Shown piece by piece: positions 54,126 to 62,873 of a DNA stretch of 64,000 nucleotides. This DNA is from Afipia clevelandensis ATCC 49720 (lineage in GTDB: Bacteria > Pseudomonadota > Alphaproteobacteria > Rhizobiales > Xanthobacteraceae): the NCBI RefSeq assembly GCF_000336555.1, contig NZ_KB375281.1, forward strand, positions 2,615,954 to 2,679,953, read 5' to 3'. The stretch's first letter is position 1, and every line of letters begins with the position of its first letter. Position numbers and translations under genes: made by a program. Below the pieces are notes generated by a model. It saw nothing but the letters and a program-made list of their open reading frames with translations. It ran no database searches and was not told where the DNA came from.

Positions 54126-55670
54126 ATGACACGCACCGACGCTGTGATTATTGGCGCCGGTCTCGGCGGCCTCACCGCCGGCGCAATCCTCGCGCGCGAG
54201 GGGCGCAACGTCCTCGTGATCGAGCGCAGCAATTCCGTCGGCGGCGCGGCCTCCAGCTACAAGGCCGGCGATCTTTTTGTCGAAGGCTCGCTGCATGAAA
54301 CCAGCAACCCGCACGATCCGCGCGACCCCAAGCACGATCCGCTAACCCGCGCCGGTGTACTCGATGCGGTGAAGTGGATTCCCTCAGGCACCCTCTATGA
54401 AGCGCGCGGCGGCCCGATCGGCGCGCCGCTCACCCTGCCCGACAAGTTCGTTGCGGCCCGACAAGCACTGATCGAACGGTTTCCGGATGCGCGCGACGGC
54501 ATCGAGCATCTGCTCGGCGAAATGGAGCAGATCGCCTCGGCCGTCGGCGTGCTGTCGCGCGGCCCGGGCATGTTCAGATCGCCGGCGCAGGCGTTCGGCG
54601 CATTGCGCAACATGCTGCCCGCGATCCGTGACTGGAGCCTGTCGCTGGCGCAGAAGCTGGACCGTGTCTTTGGAAACAACGAGGCGGTAAAGGCCGCGCT
54701 GGCCGCGAACCTGTCCTACTACCATGACGATCCGGCGACGACCTGGTGGGTGTTCTTCGCCGCGGCGCAGGGGAGCTACCTTCTGAGCGGCGGACGCTAT
54801 GTGCAGGGCGGCTCGCAACGCCTCTCCAGTGCGCTGGCCCGCGCGATCAAGGCCGCAGGCAGCGACGTCATCCTCCGGCGCACCGTGAGCGCCATTGCCA
54901 TTGACGCGCAGGGCCGCGTCGCGAGCCTGACCCACACCGCCAGGGATGGCAGCAATCCGCAGACGGTGGAGACGGCGCGGATCGTCGGCAACGCCGCACC
55001 GGAGACACTGGCGTCGCTACTGCCTGCTAAGAGCGGCGCGAAACTGCTCGCAGCTTACGCGGACCGGACACCGTCGATCTCGCTCTTTGCGCTGACGCTT
55101 GGCCTGTCGAAGCCGCCGCGCGAATTCGGCATCACCGGATATTCGACCCAGTTGCTGCCCGACTGGATGACCCGTCTCGGCGATTACGCGCAAGCAACGG
55201 CGCTGATGGCGGATGAGCCCGGCTGTCGCATGCCGCCGTTGGCCATCGTCGATTACGCCGCCATCGAGTCCGGCATTCCGGTGCCGCCCTATGTGCTGTC
55301 GGTTGTCGGTCCGGATCGGTTGTCGAACTGGAGCGGATACGATCAGGATGACTATCGCGCCAAACGCGCCCGCTGGCAGGACGCCATCGTGGCCTATCTC
55401 GATGAGCATTATCCCGGACTGGCGCAATCCGTCACCGCCTCGACCTTCAACACCGCATTTTCCGTGAAGCAGTATCTCGGCGCGCCGCAAGGCTCAGTCT
55501 ATGGCTTCGCGCCGACCCCGCCGCGCTCCTTGTTCAGCACGGTGAAGCGGACACCGGCGACGGTCATTCCGGGGCTTTATCTGGCGTCTGCCTATGCGGC
55601 CTTCGGCGGCTATACCGGTGCGATCCAGTCCGGTGCCGCCTGCGCGGACATGATCCTGCGTGAGCGTTAA
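54126..55670 (+). CDS. FAD-dependent phytoene desaturase/carotenoid isomerase-like oxidoreductase
   Basis: A 514-residue flavoprotein. The N-terminal Rossmann VIIGAGLGGLTAGAILAREGRNVLVIERSNSVGGAASSY is the two-dinucleotide-binding signature of the CrtI/RetSat group, and the C-terminal PGLYLASAYAAFGGYTGAIQSGAACAD is the second flavin contact. Middle regions (LIERFPDARDGIEHLLGEME) resemble RetSat-type enzymes rather than CrtI of a carotenoid operon. There are no carotenoid genes near it, so the substrate is uncertain. The previous secreted-protein gene is close and on the same strand. Confidence 0.82.
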   Translation: MTRTDAVIIGAGLGGLTAGAILAREGRNVLVIERSNSVGGAASSYKAGDLFVEGSLHETSNPHDPRDPKHDPLTRAGVLDAVKWIPSGTLYEARGGPIGAPLTLPDKFVAARQALIERFPDARDGIEHLLGEMEQIASAVGVLSRGPGMFRSPAQAFGALRNMLPAIRDWSLSLAQKLDRVFGNNEAVKAALAANLSYYHDDPATTWWVFFAAAQGSYLLSGGRYVQGGSQRLSSALARAIKAAGSDVILRRTVSAIAIDAQGRVASLTHTARDGSNPQTVETARIVGNAAPETLASLLPAKSGAKLLAAYADRTPSISLFALTLGLSKPPREFGITGYSTQLLPDWMTRLGDYAQATALMADEPGCRMPPLAIVDYAAIESGIPVPPYVLSVVGPDRLSNWSGYDQDDYRAKRARWQDAIVAYLDEHYPGLAQSVTASTFNTAFSVKQYLGAPQGSVYGFAPTPPRSLFSTVKRTPATVIPGLYLASAYAAFGGYTGAIQSGAACADMILRER

Positions 55671-55672
55671 AC

Positions 55673-56071
55673 TCAGTTGGTGCTGAGACGAAAGCGCAGC
55701 GTCGTCGCGCCGATGAACGACACGAAATCGCCCTGACGTTTCCATGTCGCGGCAGCACCAAGTGCAGCAATCAGACCGTCATCGAGTTGCGCACGCTCCG
55801 GCGTGCAGCCGCTGTCGCTGATCGCGCCGGGCACAAAAATGACAGTGTCGTTGGCGACCGAGAACTGACCCTTGCCGGACTTGCACCACAAATCGAGCTG
55901 CGCCTCGCCATTATCGCCGATCTCCAGCGTCGGAATCCGCTTCGATCCTGGCTGCGGCCGCGCCTCGAGAGTCATTTCCGCGCCGAACGGAAACTCGCTC
56001 GCCGCATACACCGGACCGGCAATGCCGATTGCCAGGACAAGACCGGCGAGAGAGTATCGCAGAACCGTCAT
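55673..56071 (-). CDS. META-like exported protein
   Basis: A 132-residue exported protein with signal peptide (RYSLAGLVLAIGIAGPVYAA). The mature part resembles META/HslJ-type domains: AEMTLEARPQPGSKRIPTLEIGDNGEAQLDLWCKSGKGQFSV and a Cys pair with SDSGCTPERAQLDDGLIAALGAAATWKRQGDFVSFIGATTLRF. Function unknown. GAGGT precedes ATG 56071. It converges with the flavoprotein gene, with two bases between the stops. Confidence 0.68.
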   Translation of the reverse strand: MTVLRYSLAGLVLAIGIAGPVYAASEFPFGAEMTLEARPQPGSKRIPTLEIGDNGEAQLDLWCKSGKGQFSVANDTVIFVPGAISDSGCTPERAQLDDGLIAALGAAATWKRQGDFVSFIGATTLRFRLSTN

Positions 56072-56374
56072 GAAGACCTCACGCATTTCAACGCGCGAGG
56101 TTCTAGACGTTTACGCCGTGATTTTCCAGTGCAGGCGCGGCGTAAAAAATTGCCGCATCATGCGGCTTACCCCCGCAGTTGCTGATCGAGCAGCACAAGC
56201 GTGTGATCGGCATTCCATGCGCGGGTTCAGGCCCTAAAACGCACACATTGCCTGCCAATGAAACCGGCTCCTGTTTCCAGACGGCGGTATGCTAGGATGC
56301 CCGCGGCCATGGTTGCGACAAGTTAATCTTCGGCGATTTTCAAAATCCTTCGATTCCCTCAAGGAGAATTTTCT
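56072..56374. other. Intergenic region between META-like and ABC transporter genes
   Basis: This 303-base divergent region holds two promoters by inference but I see no clear consensus. A short palindrome GCCGCATCATGCGGC (56151-56165) and an AAGGAGAA ribosome site (56361-56368) are the only distinct features. Confidence 0.5.
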
Positions 56375-58123
56375 GTGAACGGCATTGGTTCGACGCTCAA
56401 GGCGGTTTGGCGGATTGCAGCACCCTATTTCCGCTCCGAAGACAAGTGGGCCGGCCTGGCCCTCTTGACCGCAGTGGTCGTGATCGAACTCGCCACCGTC
56501 GGCATCAACGTGCTGCTCAACTCCTGGAATAACCGTTTCTACAACGCGCTTCAGGAGCACAATTGGGACAGTTTCGTCTCCGAGATCATCTATTTCACGG
56601 TGATCGTCACCATCTTCATCATCATTGCGGTTTATCAACTCTACCTGAATCAGTGGCTGCAGATCCGCTGGCGCAAGTGGATGACCGAACGCTATCTCGG
56701 CGAATGGCTCAGTCGCGCCAATCATTACCGGATGCAGCTTCAGGGCGACGCCGCCGACAACCCGGACCAGCGCATGACCGATGACGTCAAGCTGTTCGTC
56801 GACCGGACCCTGAACATCGGCATCGGCCTTTTGAATTCGGTGGTGACGCTGGCGTCGTTCGTCGTCATCCTGTGGACACTCTCAAGCGCTGCGCCGCTGC
56901 ATCTGTTCGGCAAGGATATCGACATTCCCGGCTACATGGTCTGGGGCGCGCTGATCTATGCGGCGATCGGCACCTGGCTGACTCACTTGATCGGCCGTCC
57001 GCTCGTGGGACTGGATTTCCGGCAACAGAAATTTGAGGCGGATTTCCGCTTCAATCTGGTCCGCGTTCGCGAGAACTCCGAGCAGATCGCGTTGCTCGAA
57101 GGCGATGCCGCCGAACGCCAGCGCCTGCTGACGCGGTTCGGGCACGTGGTCGACAACTGGCTCGGCATCATGAGCCGTACCAAGAAGATCACAGCCTTCA
57201 CGGCGAGTTACTCGCAGGCCTCGGTAATCTTTCCATATCTCATGGTTGCCCCGGCTTACTTCGCCAACAAGATGCAGCTCGGCGGCATGATGCAGACCGC
57301 CTCCGCCTTTGGCAGCGTGCAGGGCGCATTGTCGTTCTTCGTGTCGACCTACCGAACGCTGGCGGAGTGGCAGGCCGTGGTTGCCCGTCTCGACGGCTTC
57401 GAGCACGGCATCGCAGCGGCAAAAGCACTTGCTAGCGATAGCGGTTCGATCAAACCGGCGACGGCAGCAAACGCAGGCGCCATCGCGCTTGACGATCTGC
57501 TGTTGACGCTGCCGAACGGCAAGCCGCTGGTGCAGACCTCCGCGTTCGAGTTGCGCAGCGGCGAGCGGACGCTGGTCACCGGTCCCTCGGGTTCGGGAAA
57601 ATCCACGTTGTTCCGGGCCATCGCCGGAATCTGGCCGTTCGGCAACGGCACCATCGCAATTCCGAAAGGCGCGTCGCTGATGATGCTGCCGCAGCGGCCT
57701 TACTTTCCGGTCGGCTCGCTGGCATCGGCGATTACCTATCCCTCGAAAGACGACACGTACAGCGAGGCCCAAGTCGGCGAGGTGCTGAAGCTGATCGGCC
57801 TGCCTGCGCTGGCGGAGCGGCTGAATGAGGAAGGGCACTGGAACAGGACGCTCTCGCTCGGCGAACAGCAGCGGCTCGGCATCGCGCGCGCGCTTCTTCA
57901 CATGCCGCAATACCTGTTCCTCGATGAAGCCACCGCCTCTCTGGATGAACCATCGGAAGCCCTGCTCTATCGGCTGATCGTGGAAAAGATGCCGCAGACC
58001 ACCATTGTCTCCATCGGGCACCGGACGACGCTGGAAGCCTTCCACCAGCGCGAGGTGGCGCTGGTGCGGTCCGGCGACCGGTTCACGCTTGGCGACAAGC
58101 AGGGCGCGGCGGAACCGGCTTAA
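56375..58123 (+). CDS. ABC transporter, SbmA/YddA-type fused permease-ATPase
   Basis: A 582-residue half-transporter with an N-terminal membrane domain (ABC_membrane_2/SbmA-type; helices at about 28-48, 70-90, 150-170, 188-205, 285-300) and a C-terminal ATPase with Walker A GPSGSGKST (403-411), signature LSLGEQQ (493-499) and Walker B YLFLDEA (513-519). It starts at GTG 56375, 6 bases after AAGGAGAA. The RWRKWMTERYLGEWL and NPDQRMTDDV blocks resemble YddA. Relatives import peptides (SbmA/BacA, BclA) or cobalamin (Rv1819c). The substrate here is unknown. Confidence 0.88.
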   Translation: MNGIGSTLKAVWRIAAPYFRSEDKWAGLALLTAVVVIELATVGINVLLNSWNNRFYNALQEHNWDSFVSEIIYFTVIVTIFIIIAVYQLYLNQWLQIRWRKWMTERYLGEWLSRANHYRMQLQGDAADNPDQRMTDDVKLFVDRTLNIGIGLLNSVVTLASFVVILWTLSSAAPLHLFGKDIDIPGYMVWGALIYAAIGTWLTHLIGRPLVGLDFRQQKFEADFRFNLVRVRENSEQIALLEGDAAERQRLLTRFGHVVDNWLGIMSRTKKITAFTASYSQASVIFPYLMVAPAYFANKMQLGGMMQTASAFGSVQGALSFFVSTYRTLAEWQAVVARLDGFEHGIAAAKALASDSGSIKPATAANAGAIALDDLLLTLPNGKPLVQTSAFELRSGERTLVTGPSGSGKSTLFRAIAGIWPFGNGTIAIPKGASLMMLPQRPYFPVGSLASAITYPSKDDTYSEAQVGEVLKLIGLPALAERLNEEGHWNRTLSLGEQQRLGIARALLHMPQYLFLDEATASLDEPSEALLYRLIVEKMPQTTIVSIGHRTTLEAFHQREVALVRSGDRFTLGDKQGAAEPA

Positions 58124-58144
58124 GCGAGCGGCTGAACACAGCCA

Positions 58145-59479
58145 TCACGGGATATGCGCGGGACGGTCCTTCGCGGCGGTGGCTTCAGTCCGCGTCCTGA
58201 AGATGGATTTTGCCAATGCGTGATACAGCCCTTCGCTGACCACCGCCTTGGACGCCGCGTTGGCGATCAGCGCCGACGCCATCAGCGGAATCACCATGGC
58301 ATGGTCGTTGGTCATCTCCGAGGTAATGACGAAGGCAGTTATCGGCGCCTGAACCACGCCGGTCAGGTAGGACACCATGCCGATCAGGACCAGTGCGCCG
58401 ATCGGCGTGTGGGGAAAGAACAGGCTGAGATCCGAGGCCAGCCCTGCGCCGATGGCCAGCGACGGCGCAAAAATGCCGCCGGGAATTCCGCTGATTGCAG
58501 ACAGCAGGGTCGCCAGATATTTCCAGGGGCCGTAGCTGTAATCGATGGTGTCGGTGGAATGGATGATGGCGCGGGCCTGCTCATAGCCGGTGCCGTAGAC
58601 ATGCTCGCTGCTGAAAATCCCGCACAGTGCCACGCCAAGGCCGCAAGCCACCGCAAAGGCAACCGGATGACGCCTGATCGTGGTGCCGACCGGCCCTGAA
58701 AAGCCGTTGGCGAACATGATCAGGATGCGGCTGAATACGCCGCCGGCCACACCGCAGATGACAGCGCAGACCGGGACCACGATCCATGCGCGGCCCAGCG
58801 GCAGCACCGCGCCGGTCGAGCCGAAATAATTGTAATCGCCGACAATGGCCAGCGACGTCAGACCCGCCGCGATAACCGCGCCGATAATCAGGCCGCTGGT
58901 ACGCATCTCGAACGAACGGCTCATCTCCTCGATGCCGAAGACGATGCCCGCCAGCGGCGTATTGAACGCCGCCGCGACGCCGGCGGCGGATCCCGCCAGC
59001 AGGAACCCGGGCTGCCGGAACGGCGCCCACTGCCCGATCGCAAACATGATCGACCCGCCGACCTGAACGGTGGGCCCTTCGCGGCCGGTCGAAGCTCCGC
59101 ACAGCAGGCCCAGCGTCATCACCACGATCTTGCCGAACGCCACCCGCAGGGACACCAGCGGCGCGCGCGCCTCCTGATCGGGGAGCTTGAGGGCGGCGAT
59201 GACCTGCGGAATGCCGCTGCCCTGCGAGTTCGGGAACACCCTGATCGCCAGGATGGTGGCGAGGCCGAAGCCAACAGGCGTGACCAGCAGCGCCATGTAG
59301 GGCGAATAGCTCAACACCTTGCCGAACAGGGCCTGAGCGTGATCGGCGAGATACGCCATGGCGATGGCGGCAAGGCCGACAAGAACACCGCCGACTAGGA
59401 ATAGCAGGCGCCGCGACCAGCGCTTGAATGCGATTCTCGAGCGGACGCCCAGATGGGCCGCATAGCGATTGATCTTCAT
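58145..59479 (-). CDS. clcA: ClC family chloride/proton antiporter
   Basis: A 444-residue ClC protein. Selectivity filter motifs are GSGIP (87-91), GREGP (132-136, with the gating glutamate Glu134) and GGIFAPSL later; the internal proton glutamate is in FGIEEM (184/185). These indicate an H+/Cl- exchanger rather than a passive channel. I use ATG 59479 (MKINRY); a GTG 21 bases upstream is possible but lacks a ribosome site. Such proteins help in acid resistance or anion homeostasis. It converges with the ABC transporter gene, with 21 bases between stops. Confidence 0.92.
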   Translation of the reverse strand: MKINRYAAHLGVRSRIAFKRWSRRLLFLVGGVLVGLAAIAMAYLADHAQALFGKVLSYSPYMALLVTPVGFGLATILAIRVFPNSQGSGIPQVIAALKLPDQEARAPLVSLRVAFGKIVVMTLGLLCGASTGREGPTVQVGGSIMFAIGQWAPFRQPGFLLAGSAAGVAAAFNTPLAGIVFGIEEMSRSFEMRTSGLIIGAVIAAGLTSLAIVGDYNYFGSTGAVLPLGRAWIVVPVCAVICGVAGGVFSRILIMFANGFSGPVGTTIRRHPVAFAVACGLGVALCGIFSSEHVYGTGYEQARAIIHSTDTIDYSYGPWKYLATLLSAISGIPGGIFAPSLAIGAGLASDLSLFFPHTPIGALVLIGMVSYLTGVVQAPITAFVITSEMTNDHAMVIPLMASALIANAASKAVVSEGLYHALAKSIFRTRTEATAAKDRPAHIP

Positions 59480-59631
59480 GACAAAGGTCTTGCAAGCCAC
59501 GAGCCGGAGAGTGGCGGCAGCAGCTTCTTTCGGGGAATGGAACCTCGGAAACTGTTTATCCGGAAAAGGCCCGTCTTGAAACAGGCGGCCCCGGATATGG
59601 CCTTTTGATCACCAGATACCGCGCTACAAAC

Positions 59632-59660
59632 AAAAAGGGCGGCAGATTTCTCTGCCGCCC
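59632..59660 (-). terminator. Intrinsic terminator after porin gene
   Basis: On the minus strand GGGCGGCAGA and TCTGCCGCCC pair perfectly over 10 bases with a 4-base loop, followed by TTTTTG. It lies 24 bases beyond the porin stop. Confidence 0.9.
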
Positions 59661-59683
59661 TTCAATGTCTCAGATCGAGACGC

Positions 59684-60652
59684 TTACTTCAGAGAACCGA
59701 GGGTCACGTCGGCCGAGAGCTTGGCAATGAACTGATCGCCGCACCACTTGGAGCCGAAGCCACCGGGGTTCGCCAGCGTTACGCTGCCGTTCTGAACCGC
59801 GCCGAAGTCGGAGGTGATGGCGTTACAGTTGCCCTGACCCAGGTCGGTGCCCGAGTAGCGCAGATCAAGTGTGAAGACCTTGTAGGTGAAGCCGACACCG
59901 ACGTTCCAGGTGTTGTAATCCGGGAGCGGGGTAAAGGCATAAAACGCATCGGTGGTGCCCAGCCACTGATGGCCGTACTCACCCGAGATGTATGCGCCGA
60001 TGCCGGAGTTGCCGAACAAGCTGCTCGGAGCGGTGAATTTGGCGTTGACCGACGCATATGTCGAGTCGAAGCCGAAGTTCAGGAAGTTCGGCGAGTACCA
60101 GACGCTGCCGCCGAGAGCGAACATGTCGTTGAAGGTGTAGGTCGCCTTGCCGTACGCTTCGTAGTAGCTGACGTCGCCCTTCATCACGTTGCCGTTGACC
60201 AGCGCGCTTGATCCGAGCGGGCAGAGGTTGCCGCCGCCCTGAATCGTGTCAATGCACTGCCCGCTTGGATAGATGTAGCCCCAGACACCGAAGTCGAGGG
60301 CGAGAGGCCCGAAGGTCGGGCGGATACCGCCGTACACGTCGATTTCAGCCGCAGCGCGGTTGGCGAAGGAAATGCTGTTACCGGCGACACCGGCGTAGAG
60401 CTGCAGGTCTGGCGTGATGTTGTAGCGCGGCTCGAAATAGGCCGAAACCGAAGCGCCCCGGTTGGACTGCGAAATACCGCGGAACACGTAGTTGTTGGTG
60501 ATCGCCGCGCCGAAGGCCACATCCCATGGCGAAACCACGACCGGCGGCGGAGCCTTGGTGTACATCTTGGCCGGGAGGTCGGCAGCGGAGGCCGAACCAA
60601 TCCCCATCGCAGCAACTGCAACCGCTGCGATCGACAAACTTACTTTCTTCAT
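59684..60652 (-). CDS. TorF-type outer membrane porin
   Basis: A 322-residue outer-membrane protein with signal peptide (KKVSLSIAAVAVAAMGIGSASA) and mature start ADLPAKMYTKAPPPVVVSPWDVAFGAAITNNYVFRGISQSN, the TorF/Gcw_chp signature. The rest is amphipathic beta-strands with aromatic-rich turns, for example GEYGHQWLGTTDAFYAFTPLPDYNTWNVGVGFTYKVFTLDLRYSG split into strands, suggesting a barrel of about 12-16 strands. GGGGAT precedes ATG 60652. It exports or imports small solutes and is probably abundant, given the strong terminator. Confidence 0.9.
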   Translation of the reverse strand: MKKVSLSIAAVAVAAMGIGSASAADLPAKMYTKAPPPVVVSPWDVAFGAAITNNYVFRGISQSNRGASVSAYFEPRYNITPDLQLYAGVAGNSISFANRAAAEIDVYGGIRPTFGPLALDFGVWGYIYPSGQCIDTIQGGGNLCPLGSSALVNGNVMKGDVSYYEAYGKATYTFNDMFALGGSVWYSPNFLNFGFDSTYASVNAKFTAPSSLFGNSGIGAYISGEYGHQWLGTTDAFYAFTPLPDYNTWNVGVGFTYKVFTLDLRYSGTDLGQGNCNAITSDFGAVQNGSVTLANPGGFGSKWCGDQFIAKLSADVTLGSLK

Positions 60653-60990
60653 GACGATCCCCATCATCGCTAAAAATCCAGTCCGATTGCCGAAAGTCCG
60701 AATGACAAGCGTAAATCGACTGCGTGGAATTCATTTCGTGGGCCCACAGTGCTGGTCAAATTCCCGTGCGTGAAGCAAAAAACCCAAGCAATTGCCGCCT
60801 TTTTAGGCGTTTAGAGCGTTGCAAATGCGGTTGTGCCGCAGTGTTGCATTCGGACAACAAATTTCGGCCCTAATTCACACATTGGCCCTTGCCGGACGGG
60901 TTCACGGGAGCGGGAAAAGGCCCGGAAGTGCAGGTTCCACGGCCTGATTCGCAGCCGCCCGCCAGCCCTGAAAACGGGCGTCACCAAATG
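60653..60990. other. Non-coding region upstream of porin
   Basis: About 340 bases separate the porin start from the terminator of the histone-like gene. TTGACC (minus, near 60767-60762) could be a -35 element for the porin but no good -10 is visible at 17 bases. A GCCTTTTTAGGC palindrome sits near 60799-60810. No gene is evident. Confidence 0.45.
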
Positions 60991-60991
60991 C

Positions 60992-61016
60992 AAAAGCCGC
61001 AGCGATTGCTGCGGCT
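60992..61016 (-). terminator. Intrinsic terminator after histone-like gene
   Basis: On the minus strand AGCCGCAGC and GCTGCGGCT pair over nine bases with an AATC loop, followed by TTTGCATTT. It is 43 bases beyond the stop of the lysine-rich protein. Confidence 0.78.
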
Positions 61017-61059
61017 CTGCAGGAGGAGCGGACCGGTCAGCCAAAACTGGCTTTCCGGA

Positions 61060-61446
61060 TCAGGTGTTGTTTTCGTCGCCGGAGGACCAGCTTGCGGGCG
61101 AAGCCGGAGCCGGGCTGGACCAGCTCGATTCCACAGCCGGGGCAGGCTCGGGGGCCGGCGCAGGCGCGGGCTTGGGCGCACGCTTCTTGGCGGCCTTCTT
61201 GGGAGCGGCGGCTTTCTTCGGTGCAGCCTTCTTGGCGGATTTCTTCGCGGCTTTTTTGGAAGCCTTCTTTGCAGCCTTCTTGGCCGACTTCTTGGCCGAC
61301 TTCTTCACGGCCTTCTTCGCTGACTTCTTGGCAGACTTCTTCGCGGCTTTCTTGGACGTTTTCTTCGACGCCTTCTTGGCAGCTTTCTTCGCTACAAGCT
61401 TCTTCGCCTTCTTGGCCTTCGATTTCTTTTTCTTCGCCTTAGCCAT
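61060..61446 (-). CDS. Histone H1-like lysine/alanine-rich DNA-binding protein
   Basis: A 128-residue protein consisting of KKAAKK/KKSAKK repeats (residues about 1-88), then a Pro/Ala hinge (PAPAPAPEPAPA) and an acidic/Ser-rich tail (SSWSSPAPASPASWSSGDENNT split in parts). This resembles the C-terminal tail of histone H1 and bacterial Hc1/Hc2-like or AlgP-like proteins, which bind DNA non-specifically and condense it. AGGAGGA is placed 6 bases before ATG 61446. It is adjacent to glcF but not functionally related. The gene is internally repetitive and prone to length variation. Confidence 0.8.
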   Translation of the reverse strand: MAKAKKKKSKAKKAKKLVAKKAAKKASKKTSKKAAKKSAKKSAKKAVKKSAKKSAKKAAKKASKKAAKKSAKKAAPKKAAAPKKAAKKRAPKPAPAPAPEPAPAVESSWSSPAPASPASWSSGDENNT

Positions 61447-61487
61447 TGTGGTCCTCCTGTTACCGCCAGTCCCAGGAGAACCGGCGC

Positions 61488-62855
61488 TCAAGCACTCCCA
61501 ATGCGGGGGCCCTTCATTGATCCCGTCAACACATCCGGCCGAGGTCCACCTGTCGCCCAGTCGAGCAGTTCAATCGTATGCACCACAGGGACTGACGTTC
61601 CATCGGCACCTTCCACCGAGCCTATCTGCACCATGCAACCGATGTTGCCGGCGGAGATAAGGTCCGGCTTCGTCGATGCGATGTTGGCGATCTTCCGTTC
61701 GCGCAGCCGCCTCGCGATGTCGGGCTGGAGGATGTTGTACGTTCCCGCCGAACCGCAACACAGATGACTCTCAGGCACATCTTTCACCACGAATCCGCAC
61801 TTGGAAAGCAATTCTTTCGGAAGCTGCGTGATTTTCTGTCCGTGCTGCAACGAACATGCGGAATGATAAGCAACGACGAGATCGCTTCTTTCCTTCGGCC
61901 ATGCGACGTCGATGCCGGCGACGTACTCGGTCACATCCTTCGCAAGGGCTGAAATACGCGCGGCTTTTGCTGCAAAGGCTTTGTCCTCGCGCAGCATGTA
62001 ACCATAGTCCTTGATGGTCGTTCCGCATCCGGACGTGGTCACGATGATGGCGTCGAGGCCGCCCCGCTCGACCTCCCTTGTCCACACCTCGATGTTGGCC
62101 TTCGCCCGCGCCAAGGCGTCGCTATCGCGGCCCATGTGATGGGTCAACGAGCCGCAGCACTGTTCATCAGCCACCAGCACCACCTCGATGCCGTTGCGGG
62201 TCAAGAACCGGACAGCGGCCTGATTGATGCCGGGAGACAGGACCTGCTGGGCGCAGCCCTGCAGCAAAGCGACGCGGCCACGCTTCTGCCCCTCGGCCGG
62301 GAAGATCGTTCCACCGACAGGCCCCGGCGCAGGCAACTTGCCAGGGGCGAGCGCCAGCATGGCGCGGAGCCGGTCCAGGAATGTCGGCGTGACCCCGTGC
62401 TTGGCTGAGGACGGAATCAAGGCTGCGAACGGCCGGGCGAGACGCGCCCCCATCATGCTGAGACGAAACAGTCCCGGACGCGGCAGCACCCACGCCAGCA
62501 CACCGCGCAGAAACCGCTCGGACAGCGGCCTTGCATACTCCTCCTCGACCTTCACCCGCGCCTGATCGACGAGGTGCATGTAGTTCACCCCGGACGGACA
62601 GGTGGTCATGCAGGCGAGGCACGACAGGCAGCGGTCGATATGCTTGACCACCTCCTGGGTCGGGGCGCGATCGTTCTCCAGCATGTCCTTGATGAGGTAG
62701 ATGCGGCCGCGGGGGCTATCGAGTTCGTCGCCGAGCAGGACATAGGTCGGACAGGTCGCGGTGCAGAACCCGCAATGAACGCAGGCGCGCAGGATCTTGT
62801 CGGCTTCGCGGATATCCGGATCGGCAAGCTGGGCGAGGGAAAATTCGGTCTTCAT
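61488..62855 (-). CDS. glcF: Glycolate oxidase iron-sulphur subunit GlcF
   Basis: A 455-residue protein with two ferredoxin-type 4Fe-4S motifs: Cys25, 28, 31, 35 and Cys76, 79, 82, 86, and two CCG domains (CCGSLTHHMGRDSDA and CCGSAGTYNILQPDIA) in the C-terminal part. With GlcD and GlcE it forms the membrane-associated glycolate oxidase that makes glyoxylate. It follows glcE by 18 bases on the same strand, so they are in one operon. Its substrate glycolate is also the product of the fluoroacetate dehalogenase-like enzyme at 25130. Confidence 0.95.
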   Translation of the reverse strand: MKTEFSLAQLADPDIREADKILRACVHCGFCTATCPTYVLLGDELDSPRGRIYLIKDMLENDRAPTQEVVKHIDRCLSCLACMTTCPSGVNYMHLVDQARVKVEEEYARPLSERFLRGVLAWVLPRPGLFRLSMMGARLARPFAALIPSSAKHGVTPTFLDRLRAMLALAPGKLPAPGPVGGTIFPAEGQKRGRVALLQGCAQQVLSPGINQAAVRFLTRNGIEVVLVADEQCCGSLTHHMGRDSDALARAKANIEVWTREVERGGLDAIIVTTSGCGTTIKDYGYMLREDKAFAAKAARISALAKDVTEYVAGIDVAWPKERSDLVVAYHSACSLQHGQKITQLPKELLSKCGFVVKDVPESHLCCGSAGTYNILQPDIARRLRERKIANIASTKPDLISAGNIGCMVQIGSVEGADGTSVPVVHTIELLDWATGGPRPDVLTGSMKGPRIGSA

Positions 62856-62873
62856 GGGATCACCGGTTCTGGA

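Noticed and set aside
52877-54232. 451-residue minus-strand frame over the secreted protein
   Set aside because: Antisense shadow without ribosome site or domain.
54126-55670. Naming the flavoprotein CrtI and inferring carotenoid synthesis
   Set aside because: No other carotenoid genes are near, and the middle domain resembles RetSat-like enzymes of unknown substrate.
56375-58123. Naming the ABC transporter BclA or BacA
   Set aside because: Motifs look at least as close to YddA, and no phylogeny can be run here.
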